In this document: positions 27,732 to 35,743 of the stretch, one piece after another
Numbering within the stretch: the stretch's first letter is position 1
Layout: every line of letters starts with the position of its first letter
Source of the DNA: M3007 sp046329435
GTDB lineage: Bacteria; Bacteroidota; Bacteroidia; Chitinophagales; Saprospiraceae
DNA length: 64,000 nucleotides
Direction: 5' to 3'
Assembly (NCBI GenBank): GCA_046329435.1
Contig: JAXLUR010000008.1
Span: 248,001 to 312,000 of the forward strand
Made by a program: the position numbers and the translations under genes
Notes under the pieces: model-generated
Told to the model about the DNA's origin: nothing
What the model saw: only the letters and a program-made list of their open reading frames with translations
The model's database searches: none

Positions 27732-29672
27732 ATGAAGTTCCCTGTTTCCGCCCTTTGTACGGGCCTTGCCGTCTTGTATCCGCAAGAGGTGGCCGCCCAG
27801 CTGCCGTGCCCGGCCCAAAAAATTTCCTACGATGTTGTCGAAACGGCTTTGTTTTCGCGTTACCGGGTATCCGGCGCCGAAGTCGAACCGGTAAAACGCA
27901 TCGACGGCTACTATGTCCGGATCGACACTTCCGGCGGAAACGAACCGGCCAGGGAGTTCCTGTTTTATTCTTCAACAACAGGTGATTATTCGCCGCTGCC
28001 CTTGCCCCCGGCCGATACCAGCCAACGCCACTTGTTCAAAACAGGCAAATTTTCCGGCAACGACGCCTACAATTTCGACTCGCAGCCCTGCTATGGCTAC
28101 GCGGGCTGGTATCAGGATGCCATTCGGGTACTCGAAGCCATACCTAACCCCACAGACGATCAGCTCAATGCGCTCGCAAGGGCTTATTCGAGAGGCGCTC
28201 TCGAACTGACTTTCCTCAACAAAGACACGGGCGAAGGCGTTGTTCCCAACCCTTTTGTTTACGGTCAGCCCGGACAACTGCGGTTTACCAGGGAGGGCAT
28301 CCGCCTTTTTGTGCAGTGGTCGGACCACGCGATTGCCCTGTACGACCGTTTGCAACAACGAAGTCCCGCTTTTCTTACCCCCGTAGGCTGCATCGACACC
28401 AAGTATGCCAATGAGCGCATGGAACAATATGGCATGTTGCGGATGTACGGAGAAGACAGCCTGGCCAACCGCCCGCTTGAACGAGGGTTGTACCGACCGT
28501 TTATTCGGGAAGCCGCTGCCAATATCCTGCTTTCCTGCCCGCCCAATGCCATACTGCTGACCTGCGGCGATTCGGATACATACCCCCTGTGGTATTTGCA
28601 ATACACGGAAGGCTTGCGAAGGGATGTATCGGTCATACCGATCGTCTTGCTGACCAATGCCCAGTGCAACCTGTTTTGGTACGATAAAACATTCTGGAGC
28701 GACAACGCCCCGACCCGCACATTGCCCCGCTCGTACTACGAAAAATCGCCCCTGTTGCTTTTTTCGGACCTGAGCTGGCTGGGCGTCTCCGACACCCTGG
28801 ATGTCGAAGGTTTTTTAAAAAAAGCCGTCGAAACTGATTTTATCACGAAAGAGGATTGGACCCGCGAACAGGGCTTTGTAACTGCCAGACACCTGTGGAT
28901 TGCGCTGAAAGACATCCCCGGCCGCGAAAACCTGGAAAAATCCGGCTACCTGCAACGCTATTACGGCGCCACGGACACCCTGTTTTTCAATCTGCCCCAG
29001 TACACGTTTACTGATCACCAAACGATCATCGACTGGACTTTTACAGAAGGCTGGCGGCGCCCTGTGTGTTTTGCGCCGACCAATGAGGAAGACGCGCTCG
29101 ACCCCTACGCGGCGCATCTCGTGCAGGAAGGCCTGGTGTACCGGCTGATGCCCATACAAGCCCAGCCCCCGGGCAGGTTTGCCGACATACAGTTTCCGAT
29201 CCAGCTGGAGGCCAGCTGGAAGCTTTGGCGGGAAGTATTTCAACGCGGTTCGCAGGATGCCATTACCCCCCTCGATGCAGTACCTCTTTTTCAGGCTGAT
29301 TTTATGCTGGGCATGCGCATGTACAACGCATTTATGCAGTCGGGCAAGAAAAAGAAAGCGCGCCAGGTGCTCGACGATCTTTGCCGGTATTACCCCAACG
29401 AACGCAAGGCCTGGAATGCTCAAATGCTTGCTGTTGCCAAAGGCTACGCCAGAACTGGTAACAAGGCGGAAGCCAACCGTATCATCATCACTGTGCTGGA
29501 CAATTTTGACGGACAGTTACTCTCGAACAGTGATATGTGGACCCTTCAAAACAGCAAATCCTACCTGTGGTCGATCATTGGCATGTACAAACTTAAAGAT
29601 GCGCGCGAGCGTTATTTGAAGACCTTCGATCCGCCGGCTCCGCCGGATCAGTCCTATCTTATCAGAGGATAA
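27732..29672 (+). CDS. Secreted protein related to the soluble end of DUF2723 proteins (copy 1)
   Basis: 646 residues. A signal peptide ends near EVAAQ. The middle has NILLSCPPNAILLTCGDSDT followed by YPLWYLQYTEGLRRDVSVI, a signature I associate with the soluble C-terminal portion of Bacteroidota DUF2723 (GT39-like) membrane proteins. The C-terminus has TPR-like helices (ARQVLDDLCRYYPNERKAW, VAKGYARTGNKAEANRII). No membrane domain is present. The gene is followed after two bases by a paralogue with the same architecture, so the two are almost certainly cotranscribed. The activity is unknown. Confidence 0.7.
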   Translation: MKFPVSALCTGLAVLYPQEVAAQLPCPAQKISYDVVETALFSRYRVSGAEVEPVKRIDGYYVRIDTSGGNEPAREFLFYSSTTGDYSPLPLPPADTSQRHLFKTGKFSGNDAYNFDSQPCYGYAGWYQDAIRVLEAIPNPTDDQLNALARAYSRGALELTFLNKDTGEGVVPNPFVYGQPGQLRFTREGIRLFVQWSDHAIALYDRLQQRSPAFLTPVGCIDTKYANERMEQYGMLRMYGEDSLANRPLERGLYRPFIREAAANILLSCPPNAILLTCGDSDTYPLWYLQYTEGLRRDVSVIPIVLLTNAQCNLFWYDKTFWSDNAPTRTLPRSYYEKSPLLLFSDLSWLGVSDTLDVEGFLKKAVETDFITKEDWTREQGFVTARHLWIALKDIPGRENLEKSGYLQRYYGATDTLFFNLPQYTFTDHQTIIDWTFTEGWRRPVCFAPTNEEDALDPYAAHLVQEGLVYRLMPIQAQPPGRFADIQFPIQLEASWKLWREVFQRGSQDAITPLDAVPLFQADFMLGMRMYNAFMQSGKKKKARQVLDDLCRYYPNERKAWNAQMLAVAKGYARTGNKAEANRIIITVLDNFDGQLLSNSDMWTLQNSKSYLWSIIGMYKLKDARERYLKTFDPPAPPDQSYLIRG

Positions 29673-29674
29673 AA

Positions 29675-31564
29675 ATGAACCGTATGAAACAGTTTTTACC
29701 AATCTGCCTGCTGCTCCTGCATACCGTTTGGGCCGGATCGCAAAACCCCTACCCGGCAGGTTTCCCTTCATTCAAGACCGTACAAAGCCGTTTTTTCTCC
29801 ACGTACAGCCTTGGGGAGAATATTCTGAGCGCCGATGCCATTAAAAAGCCCGAGGGCTATTATGTCGTTTTGCGATCGCGCGACGACTTCCGTCAGCAAG
29901 CGCCCATGCTCTTCTGGTCGGCTAAAAAAAACGCCTATTTGCCCCTGAACCTGCCGCCGGGCGACAGCTTTTCGAAATTTGCCAGCGCCGGCAGTGCCCG
30001 GGATTACGATTTGCAACCCTTCTATGGTTACGCCGGCTGGTATAAGGATGCCATTGCCTGGTTCCAAAAAATCCCTTCACCCAACGACGACGAACGCTAC
30101 GCCCTCGGCCGTGCCTGGTTTCAAAACGGGCTGGTGCTGACCAATCAGCAGAATACCAATTTCGCCGGCGCCGACAGCGCCGACCTCGTGCAGTACGACC
30201 TGAGCAATCCGCGTATGACCCCTGAAGTCGCCGAGCATTATGCGCAATGCGTGCTGCAGTCGGGCGCCGTTCATAAAAAACTGATGGCCCGCAACCCGAA
30301 TTTTCAGACGCTGGTCGGCAATATCGATACCGAATACGCCAACAACCTGATGCACCTGTACCTGTGGATGGGGGCTTTGTACGACGAGAAAAAAGCGAGG
30401 TCGTACCTGCCCGACGATCTCTACCGCCCCTATATTCGACAGCACTCGTACAATATTCTCCAGTCGTGCCCGCCCAACGCCATCCTCCTGACCTACGGCG
30501 ATACCGACACCTATCCGCTGCTTTATCTGCAGGCCAAACAAGGCGTTCGCCCTGATGTGTTGGTCGTGAACACCTCCCTGCTGTACTCGCCATATTATAA
30601 CCGCCATTTGCGCAGAGATACGGTTTTGGACGCCAAGCCGCCGCATCGCCTTCTTCCGCAGCAATTTTACGACGAGGCGCCGGTGGTGTATCACGTCGAG
30701 GGGGAGGAGCAGGTCGATCTTGGGGAAACCATCGTGCTGGATCGATATTTTTCGCTGCTGCAAAAGGGAACCTACCGCAAGTCGTCGTCCTACTACGGTG
30801 TTTACCACGAGATTCCGGTCAAAAACATCGAATTGCCGGTGTCGGCAGTGCCCAATATTGAACTGGCTGCCGTGCCCGAAGAACTGAGCCCGCTCACACG
30901 CGGCGACAAGATGACTTTTTACCTGACGCAGTACAGCCTGCCCGATTTTCTGACCGAACTGGACTGGCTGGCCGCCAATGGCTGGTCGCGGCCGCTGTGT
31001 TTTTCCCTGACCTGCGACAAAAGTGTCTTGCAACCGTTCGGGCCCTACCTGCTGGTACAAGGGCTTGTTTACCGGGTGGCGCCCATGGCGCCGAAGAAAT
31101 GGGAAGCTTACACCATTACCCAGACCATCGACGCTGACGCCAGCTGGCGACTCTGGAGCCAGCAGTTTCAGTGGTCAAGCAGCGATGCCATCTCGCCCAA
31201 CGATTGCCTGCCTTTTTTTCAAACCACCTATTTCATGACGATTTTGCTCGCCAATGAGTTGATGGTTGAAGGCGACAAGGAAAGGGCCGGGACCGTTCTC
31301 GATGATTTTTGCCGTTATTACCCCAACGAACGCATTTACTGGAATGATCGAATGATCCAGATCGCCCGCCTGTACGCCGAAAACGGCAACAAAACGGCCG
31401 CAGAAGAAGTCGTGCTCACCATGTTGAACAACTACGACCAAGGTTTGCTCGACACTTACGACCGCGCCGATATGCTGATTCGAAATGAGGAAATAAATGC
31501 AATTATCGAAGGAAATAACTTGCGGAAAGCCCGAAAACGCTTCGCAGAAGTATTCAAAAACTAG
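29675..31564 (+). CDS. Secreted protein related to the soluble end of DUF2723 proteins (copy 2)
   Basis: 629 residues with a signal peptide (MKQFLPICLLLLHTVWAGSQ; a second ATG nine bases in is an equally good start). It shares with its upstream neighbour the blocks QPFYGYAGWYKDAIAWFQ, IDTEYANNLMHLYLWMG, SCPPNAILLTYGDTDTYPL and VLDDFCRYYPNERIYWN. The proteins are clear tandem duplicates but widely diverged, so the duplication is old. Its last 11 bp overlap the end of the convergent DUF2752 gene. Confidence 0.7.
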   Translation: MNRMKQFLPICLLLLHTVWAGSQNPYPAGFPSFKTVQSRFFSTYSLGENILSADAIKKPEGYYVVLRSRDDFRQQAPMLFWSAKKNAYLPLNLPPGDSFSKFASAGSARDYDLQPFYGYAGWYKDAIAWFQKIPSPNDDERYALGRAWFQNGLVLTNQQNTNFAGADSADLVQYDLSNPRMTPEVAEHYAQCVLQSGAVHKKLMARNPNFQTLVGNIDTEYANNLMHLYLWMGALYDEKKARSYLPDDLYRPYIRQHSYNILQSCPPNAILLTYGDTDTYPLLYLQAKQGVRPDVLVVNTSLLYSPYYNRHLRRDTVLDAKPPHRLLPQQFYDEAPVVYHVEGEEQVDLGETIVLDRYFSLLQKGTYRKSSSYYGVYHEIPVKNIELPVSAVPNIELAAVPEELSPLTRGDKMTFYLTQYSLPDFLTELDWLAANGWSRPLCFSLTCDKSVLQPFGPYLLVQGLVYRVAPMAPKKWEAYTITQTIDADASWRLWSQQFQWSSSDAISPNDCLPFFQTTYFMTILLANELMVEGDKERAGTVLDDFCRYYPNERIYWNDRMIQIARLYAENGNKTAAEEVVLTMLNNYDQGLLDTYDRADMLIRNEEINAIIEGNNLRKARKRFAEVFKN

Positions 31565-31937
31565 CAAGGTTGCGAAGCAACCACCAGCCCAGTACAACGA
31601 TCAGCCACACCCTGGCGGCGGCGGGGCCGAAAAAACGCCAAGCGACTGACGGGTACCTGTCTTTGCCGCCGAACCACTCGAGCCAGAGCCCCGCGACGAG
31701 GTAAGGCAGCGAAAACAACAGCAGGGCATTTAATCCAAGTGCGCTTCGAAAATCACCGTGCAAAAGGGTGTGCATAGCCCGCTGCGAGCCGCAACCCGGG
31801 CATTTGTAGCCGGTGAGCATCAGAAAGGGGCATTTTGGGAAAATGCCGCTTCTTACAGGGTCGTACCAAAAAAGGATGGCCAGGGCCACAGCCCCGGCCA
31901 TCAGCAATATCTTTCCGTAGGTGACTTTAAAAGTCAT
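31554..31937 (-). CDS. DUF2752 small membrane protein
   Basis: 127 residues, about three hydrophobic helices. The family signature is the loop FLMLTGYKCPGCGSQRAMHT followed by LGLNALLLFSLPYL. DUF2752 proteins are small integral membrane proteins of unknown function, often encoded beside CD225/TM2 proteins in Bacteroidota, as here. The start overlaps the upstream gene by 11 bp, implying coupled translation. Confidence 0.85.
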   Translation of the reverse strand: MTFKVTYGKILLMAGAVALAILFWYDPVRSGIFPKCPFLMLTGYKCPGCGSQRAMHTLLHGDFRSALGLNALLLFSLPYLVAGLWLEWFGGKDRYPSVAWRFFGPAAARVWLIVVLGWWLLRNLASF

Positions 31938-32439
31938 TGGAGTTGGAAAGGCCGGTCATAATGCCGATAACGATAAAGACGAAATACAGCAAAAAGAGCG
32001 CCAGGCTTGCGAAAAAACCGATTTTGGTCCACTTGGCGGCTTCCCGAGCATTGTACTGCGCACCTTCGAGGTCGCCGGCGTAATAACGCGATTCGACCCG
32101 CGAGGCGAATACGATGCCTGCAATGCCGAAGGGCAGGCAGCAAAAGACGGTGACCAGGATCGACTCTATCAGCCAGGATTTGGGCATGGGGGCGTTGGGG
32201 CGCTGGCGGTTGTCGCCGATGTTGGTGGAGCGCGGCGGTGGCGGGGTTGCCGACGGCGGTGGGGGCGGGGGCGGGCTGGTGAAAAAATTGGCAAACTCGG
32301 GCATGTCAACCGCATCAACCCAGTCGGGCAGGCCGCTGTACCAGACTTTGGTATCGCGGGAAATCGGTTGTTTCAGGAGTTCATCGAGGGAGTAGGGGCC
32401 CATTTTGGACTGACCGACCAGGTAATAGTACTCTTTCAT
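31927..32439 (-). CDS. GYF_2 plus CD225 (dispanin-type) membrane protein
   Basis: 170 residues from the ATG at 32439; open frame upstream lacks family sequence. Residues ~2-50 are a GYF_2 domain (YYYLVGQSKMGPYSLDEL, VWYSGLPDWVDAVD). A proline-rich linker (SPPPPPPPS) follows. The C-terminal half is a CD225-type two-helix membrane domain: SWLIESILVTVFCCLPFGIA, GIVFASRV, then NAREAAKWTKIGFFASL. GYF domains bind proline-rich peptides, so the internal linker might be a self-ligand. Cotranscribed with the DUF2752 gene. Confidence 0.85.
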   Translation of the reverse strand: MKEYYYLVGQSKMGPYSLDELLKQPISRDTKVWYSGLPDWVDAVDMPEFANFFTSPPPPPPPSATPPPPRSTNIGDNRQRPNAPMPKSWLIESILVTVFCCLPFGIAGIVFASRVESRYYAGDLEGAQYNAREAAKWTKIGFFASLALFLLYFVFIVIGIMTGLSNSNDF

Positions 32440-32593
32440 CAGGTGAATGCTATTCGAATGGATGCGTTGAAACGAACTGCAATGATACAGGCCGGGCAAC
32501 GATGTGGCAAGGGGCAAACCCGATTTTCTTGCCCGAAACGCCATTGGGATTGCCTGCATTGGCAAATTAGGTATATTCCAGAGTCGGGTTCTT

Positions 32594-32601
32594 TACCTTT
32601 G
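32594..32601 (+). promoter_or_regulatory. Candidate -7 box TACCTTTG for the CotH gene
   Basis: TACCTTTG matches TAnnTTTG, 43 bp before the start. No TTTG element is found at 17-23 bp upstream, so only half of the promoter signature is present. Confidence 0.45.
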
Positions 32602-32644
32602 GTCAAATTTGCTGCCACAACCGCGCACACCAACACCATTTCTC

Positions 32645-35410
32645 ATGAAAAGTCTTTACCGCCTCTCCCTTTTTTGTCTCTTGTCGCTGCCTGTGGCCCT
32701 CCCCGCCCAGCTGGTTATCAACGAATTTTCAGCCTCCAACAAATCGACCACCTACGACCAGTTTGGCGACGCCGAAGACTGGATCGAACTGTTCAACCCA
32801 ACCAATACGACCGTCAACCTCAACGGCTGGTACCTCAGCGACGACCCTGCCGAGCCCACCAAATGGGCCTTCCCGTCCGTTTCGCTGGCGCCCGGCAAAC
32901 ACCTGCTGATATTTGCTTCAGATAAAAATATCACGAGCGGCGGGTATCTGCACACCAGTTTCAAACTCACGCAGACCAAAAACGAATGGGTGGTGCTGGC
33001 CAATCCGTCGGGCGCCATCGTCGATCAGGTGCAAACAGTCGTGCATACCAGCCGCGACCATTCCTACGGCCGGGCTACCGACGGCAGTAGCACCTGGGCG
33101 GTGTTCGGCACGCCTACGCCCAATGCCACCAACAACAACGTGACGGCTTATCCGCTGGCTTATGCCTTCAAGCCGATCATGGGCCAGGCCGCCGGATTTT
33201 ATTACCAGCCGTCGCTGACGATCTCAATGTCCAGTTTTCAGAACGACGGTACCCTGCGCTACACCACCGACGGCTCCACGCCGACCAGCACTTCTCCGGC
33301 CTACACCGAGCCGATCACGATTATCAAAACCACGGTAATCAGGGCCCGTTTTTTCCCCAACAGCGGCCAGCAGCTGCCTTCTTTCGTCGAGACCAATACC
33401 TATTTTCTGAACGAAAGCCATACCGTGCCCGTCATCTCGGTCGCTTCCGAGGATTACGACGAACTCTTTGCCACGCACGGGGAAATTATGACCTCGTTCG
33501 AGTTCTTCGAAACCGACCACTCCCGCGTGTTCACTATGGAAGGCGACATGCGCGGCCACGGCAACGATTCCTGGGCTTTTCCGCAAAAAGGCATGCGTTT
33601 TTATTCCCGCGACCAGTACGGATGGGATTATACCATGCACCACAAAATGTTCCCCACCACCGATCGCGACAAATTCGACGTCATTATTCTGAAAGCCGGG
33701 GCTTCCGACAATTATCCCTGCGCAGCCAACAGCTGGGGCGCCCATTCCTGCCATATCCGCGATGCCTTTGCGCACACCGTGACGGAAAAAAACCAGCTGC
33801 ACCTCGATTTTCGTCGTTACCGCGTCAGCGTCGTGTACCTCAATGGTGAATACTGGGGGGTGTACGAAATGCGCGAACGCGTCGATAACGACTACGCCGA
33901 TTATTACTACGACCAGCCCGAACAAAACGTGGACATGCTCAAATTCTGGGGCGGCCTCAACGTCGAAAACGGCAGCCCGACCGCCTGGTACAGCCTGTAC
34001 GACTATGTAATGGCCAACGACATGGCCGATCCCGTACACTGGAACTACGTCAAAAGTCAGGTCGATCTCGAAAGCTTCATCGACTATTTTATCCTCAATA
34101 CCTATTTCGTCAATTCCGACTGGCTCAACTGGAATACCATGTGGTGGCGCGGCACCAAGGAACCCGATATCGTCAAATGGAAGTATGCCCTCTGGGACAT
34201 GGACAATACCTGGAACCTCGGACAGAACTACACCGGGCTGGAAACCACCACCTATGATAACGACCCCTGCGACGTGGAAGACAATTTTCCCAACAACCCG
34301 GATATCGCGCACACCGGCATGTGGGGCAAATTTTTTGACAACCCGGAATTTGTACAGATGTACATCAACCGGTACGCCGACCTGCTCAATACGGCTTTTA
34401 CCTGCGACAACCTGCTGTCGCACCTGGACTCGCTCATTGCCGGACTCGAACCTGAGATGCCGCGGCAATGCGACCGCTGGGGCGGCGATATGGATGAATG
34501 GCATGAAAACCTCAACCTGATGCGTGCCCAGATCGAAGGCAAATGCACCCTGATCAACAACCAGATCGTGGATTGCTACGAAGACGAAGGCATCACCGGG
34601 CCATACGGCCTCGATATCACCGTGTTGCCTGCCGGCAGCGGCAAGGTGCAGGTCAACACCGTCACGCCCGACGTCTATCCGTTTAATGCGACCTATTTCG
34701 GCGGCATTGCCATCAATTTGCACGCGCTGGCGGCTCCCGATAAAGTGTTCGATCACTGGGAGGTGGCGGGCACAACTTTCGGTCCCGATCAGTTTGCGGA
34801 AGCCATCCAGTTCAGCCTGACCGGCAATGCCCAGGTGACAGCTTATTTTGTGGACAAGGTGCCGTGCGCCCTGCCCGACAACTTCAGTGCCGACAGCACG
34901 TTTACCTCGATCAACCTGCACTGGGAAGGCCCGGGCTCCAGCCTTGCCGCCGAACTCCGCTGGCGGCCCGTTGGCGCCACGGCCTGGCAGTCGGGCATTA
35001 CCGTGGGCAGCAATTATGTGATTGGCGGCCTGCTGCCCTGCACGGCCTATGAAATCGAAGTACGGGTGTTCTGCGCCCTGGGTTACAGCGAATACGTGGG
35101 CGGCGTCTATCACACCGATTGTTCGGTGGATGCCGAAGACCTCTCGGCTGATGCGCTGGCCTTGCGGGCGTATCCCAATCCGTTTACCGATCTGGTGCAG
35201 GTGGAAATTGCCCTGGCAGGCGCCCGCGAGGTGACCCTCAAAGGCTTCGACGCCACGGGCAAACAAATTTTCACACAAGGACCGGTCCCGATGCATTCAG
35301 GCGTCAATCTTTATCCGCTCGAACAACTGGCCAACGCCCCCTCGGGCCTGTACTGGATTGCTGCCGAAACCGGTTCGGGCATGCAAATGTTGCGGGTGGT
35401 AAAGCAGTAG
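32645..35410 (+). CDS. Secreted CotH kinase with lamin-tail domain and T9SS signal
   Basis: 921 residues; the ATG at 32645 starts a signal peptide (MKSLYRLSLFCLLSLPVALP). Domains in order: lamin-tail domain (~22-140, VINEFSASNKSTTYDQFGD, EDWIELFNP); chitobiase C-terminal-type domain (~190-260, LRYTTDGSTPTSTSPAYTEP); CotH domain (~270-600) with GHGNDSWAFPQKGMRFYSRD, YLNGEYWGVYEMRERVD and ALWDMDNTW carrying Asp518 and Asp520; a beta-repeat domain (~640-740); a fibronectin III-like domain; and a type A T9SS tail (LRAYPNPFTD). Lamin-tail plus CotH architecture is common in secreted Bacteroidota proteins. The substrate is unknown. Confidence 0.87.
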   Translation: MKSLYRLSLFCLLSLPVALPAQLVINEFSASNKSTTYDQFGDAEDWIELFNPTNTTVNLNGWYLSDDPAEPTKWAFPSVSLAPGKHLLIFASDKNITSGGYLHTSFKLTQTKNEWVVLANPSGAIVDQVQTVVHTSRDHSYGRATDGSSTWAVFGTPTPNATNNNVTAYPLAYAFKPIMGQAAGFYYQPSLTISMSSFQNDGTLRYTTDGSTPTSTSPAYTEPITIIKTTVIRARFFPNSGQQLPSFVETNTYFLNESHTVPVISVASEDYDELFATHGEIMTSFEFFETDHSRVFTMEGDMRGHGNDSWAFPQKGMRFYSRDQYGWDYTMHHKMFPTTDRDKFDVIILKAGASDNYPCAANSWGAHSCHIRDAFAHTVTEKNQLHLDFRRYRVSVVYLNGEYWGVYEMRERVDNDYADYYYDQPEQNVDMLKFWGGLNVENGSPTAWYSLYDYVMANDMADPVHWNYVKSQVDLESFIDYFILNTYFVNSDWLNWNTMWWRGTKEPDIVKWKYALWDMDNTWNLGQNYTGLETTTYDNDPCDVEDNFPNNPDIAHTGMWGKFFDNPEFVQMYINRYADLLNTAFTCDNLLSHLDSLIAGLEPEMPRQCDRWGGDMDEWHENLNLMRAQIEGKCTLINNQIVDCYEDEGITGPYGLDITVLPAGSGKVQVNTVTPDVYPFNATYFGGIAINLHALAAPDKVFDHWEVAGTTFGPDQFAEAIQFSLTGNAQVTAYFVDKVPCALPDNFSADSTFTSINLHWEGPGSSLAAELRWRPVGATAWQSGITVGSNYVIGGLLPCTAYEIEVRVFCALGYSEYVGGVYHTDCSVDAEDLSADALALRAYPNPFTDLVQVEIALAGAREVTLKGFDATGKQIFTQGPVPMHSGVNLYPLEQLANAPSGLYWIAAETGSGMQMLRVVKQ

Positions 35411-35432
35411 GGTAATCACAAAAACATATTTC

Positions 35433-35477
35433 AAAAGCCTTCCGGATCAATGCCTTGCGATCCGGAAGGCTTTTTTT
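35433..35477 (+). terminator. Intrinsic terminator after the CotH gene
   Basis: A perfect 16-bp stem (AAAAGCCTTCCGGATC at 35433-35448 and its complement at 35459-35474), a 10-nt loop and a seven-T run at 35471-35477. It sits 22 bp after the CotH stop codon and isolates it from the next promoter. Confidence 0.93.
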
Positions 35478-35546
35478 GTTGCTGTTGCCAAATGGCCTGT
35501 TTGCGGTGCAGGCATTCTGTTCATTAATTCTTTTTGGCAAATTATG

Positions 35547-35577
35547 TTTGGCTGGGTTGGGGTTTTGGCTACATTTG
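35547..35577 (+). promoter_or_regulatory. Bacteroidota-type promoter of the SprB-repeat gene
   Basis: TTTG at 35547-35550, a 19-bp spacer, then TACATTTG at 35570-35577, which matches the -33 TTTG / -7 TAnnTTTG architecture fully. Transcription would begin near 35584, giving a leader of about 160 nt before the ATG at 35744. Confidence 0.75.
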
Positions 35578-35743
35578 GCCGATTTTAATATGCTGCTCCG
35601 GCTGGTTTAAACCATCCAGCTTCTTATTCTCTCTGTCTTGTACCTGCCGCTTGATGGCGGGTTCCCTAAACCGTAAATTGTATTCCTGGTTTCTTCCGGC
35701 GCCCCTCCGGGAGTATTTCTTTTTTCACCATACTCCTTGTTAC

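Noticed and set aside
33224..35296. 690-codon open frame antisense to the second CotH gene
   Set aside because: The sense strand has a signal peptide, recognised domains and a sorting signal; the antisense has none.
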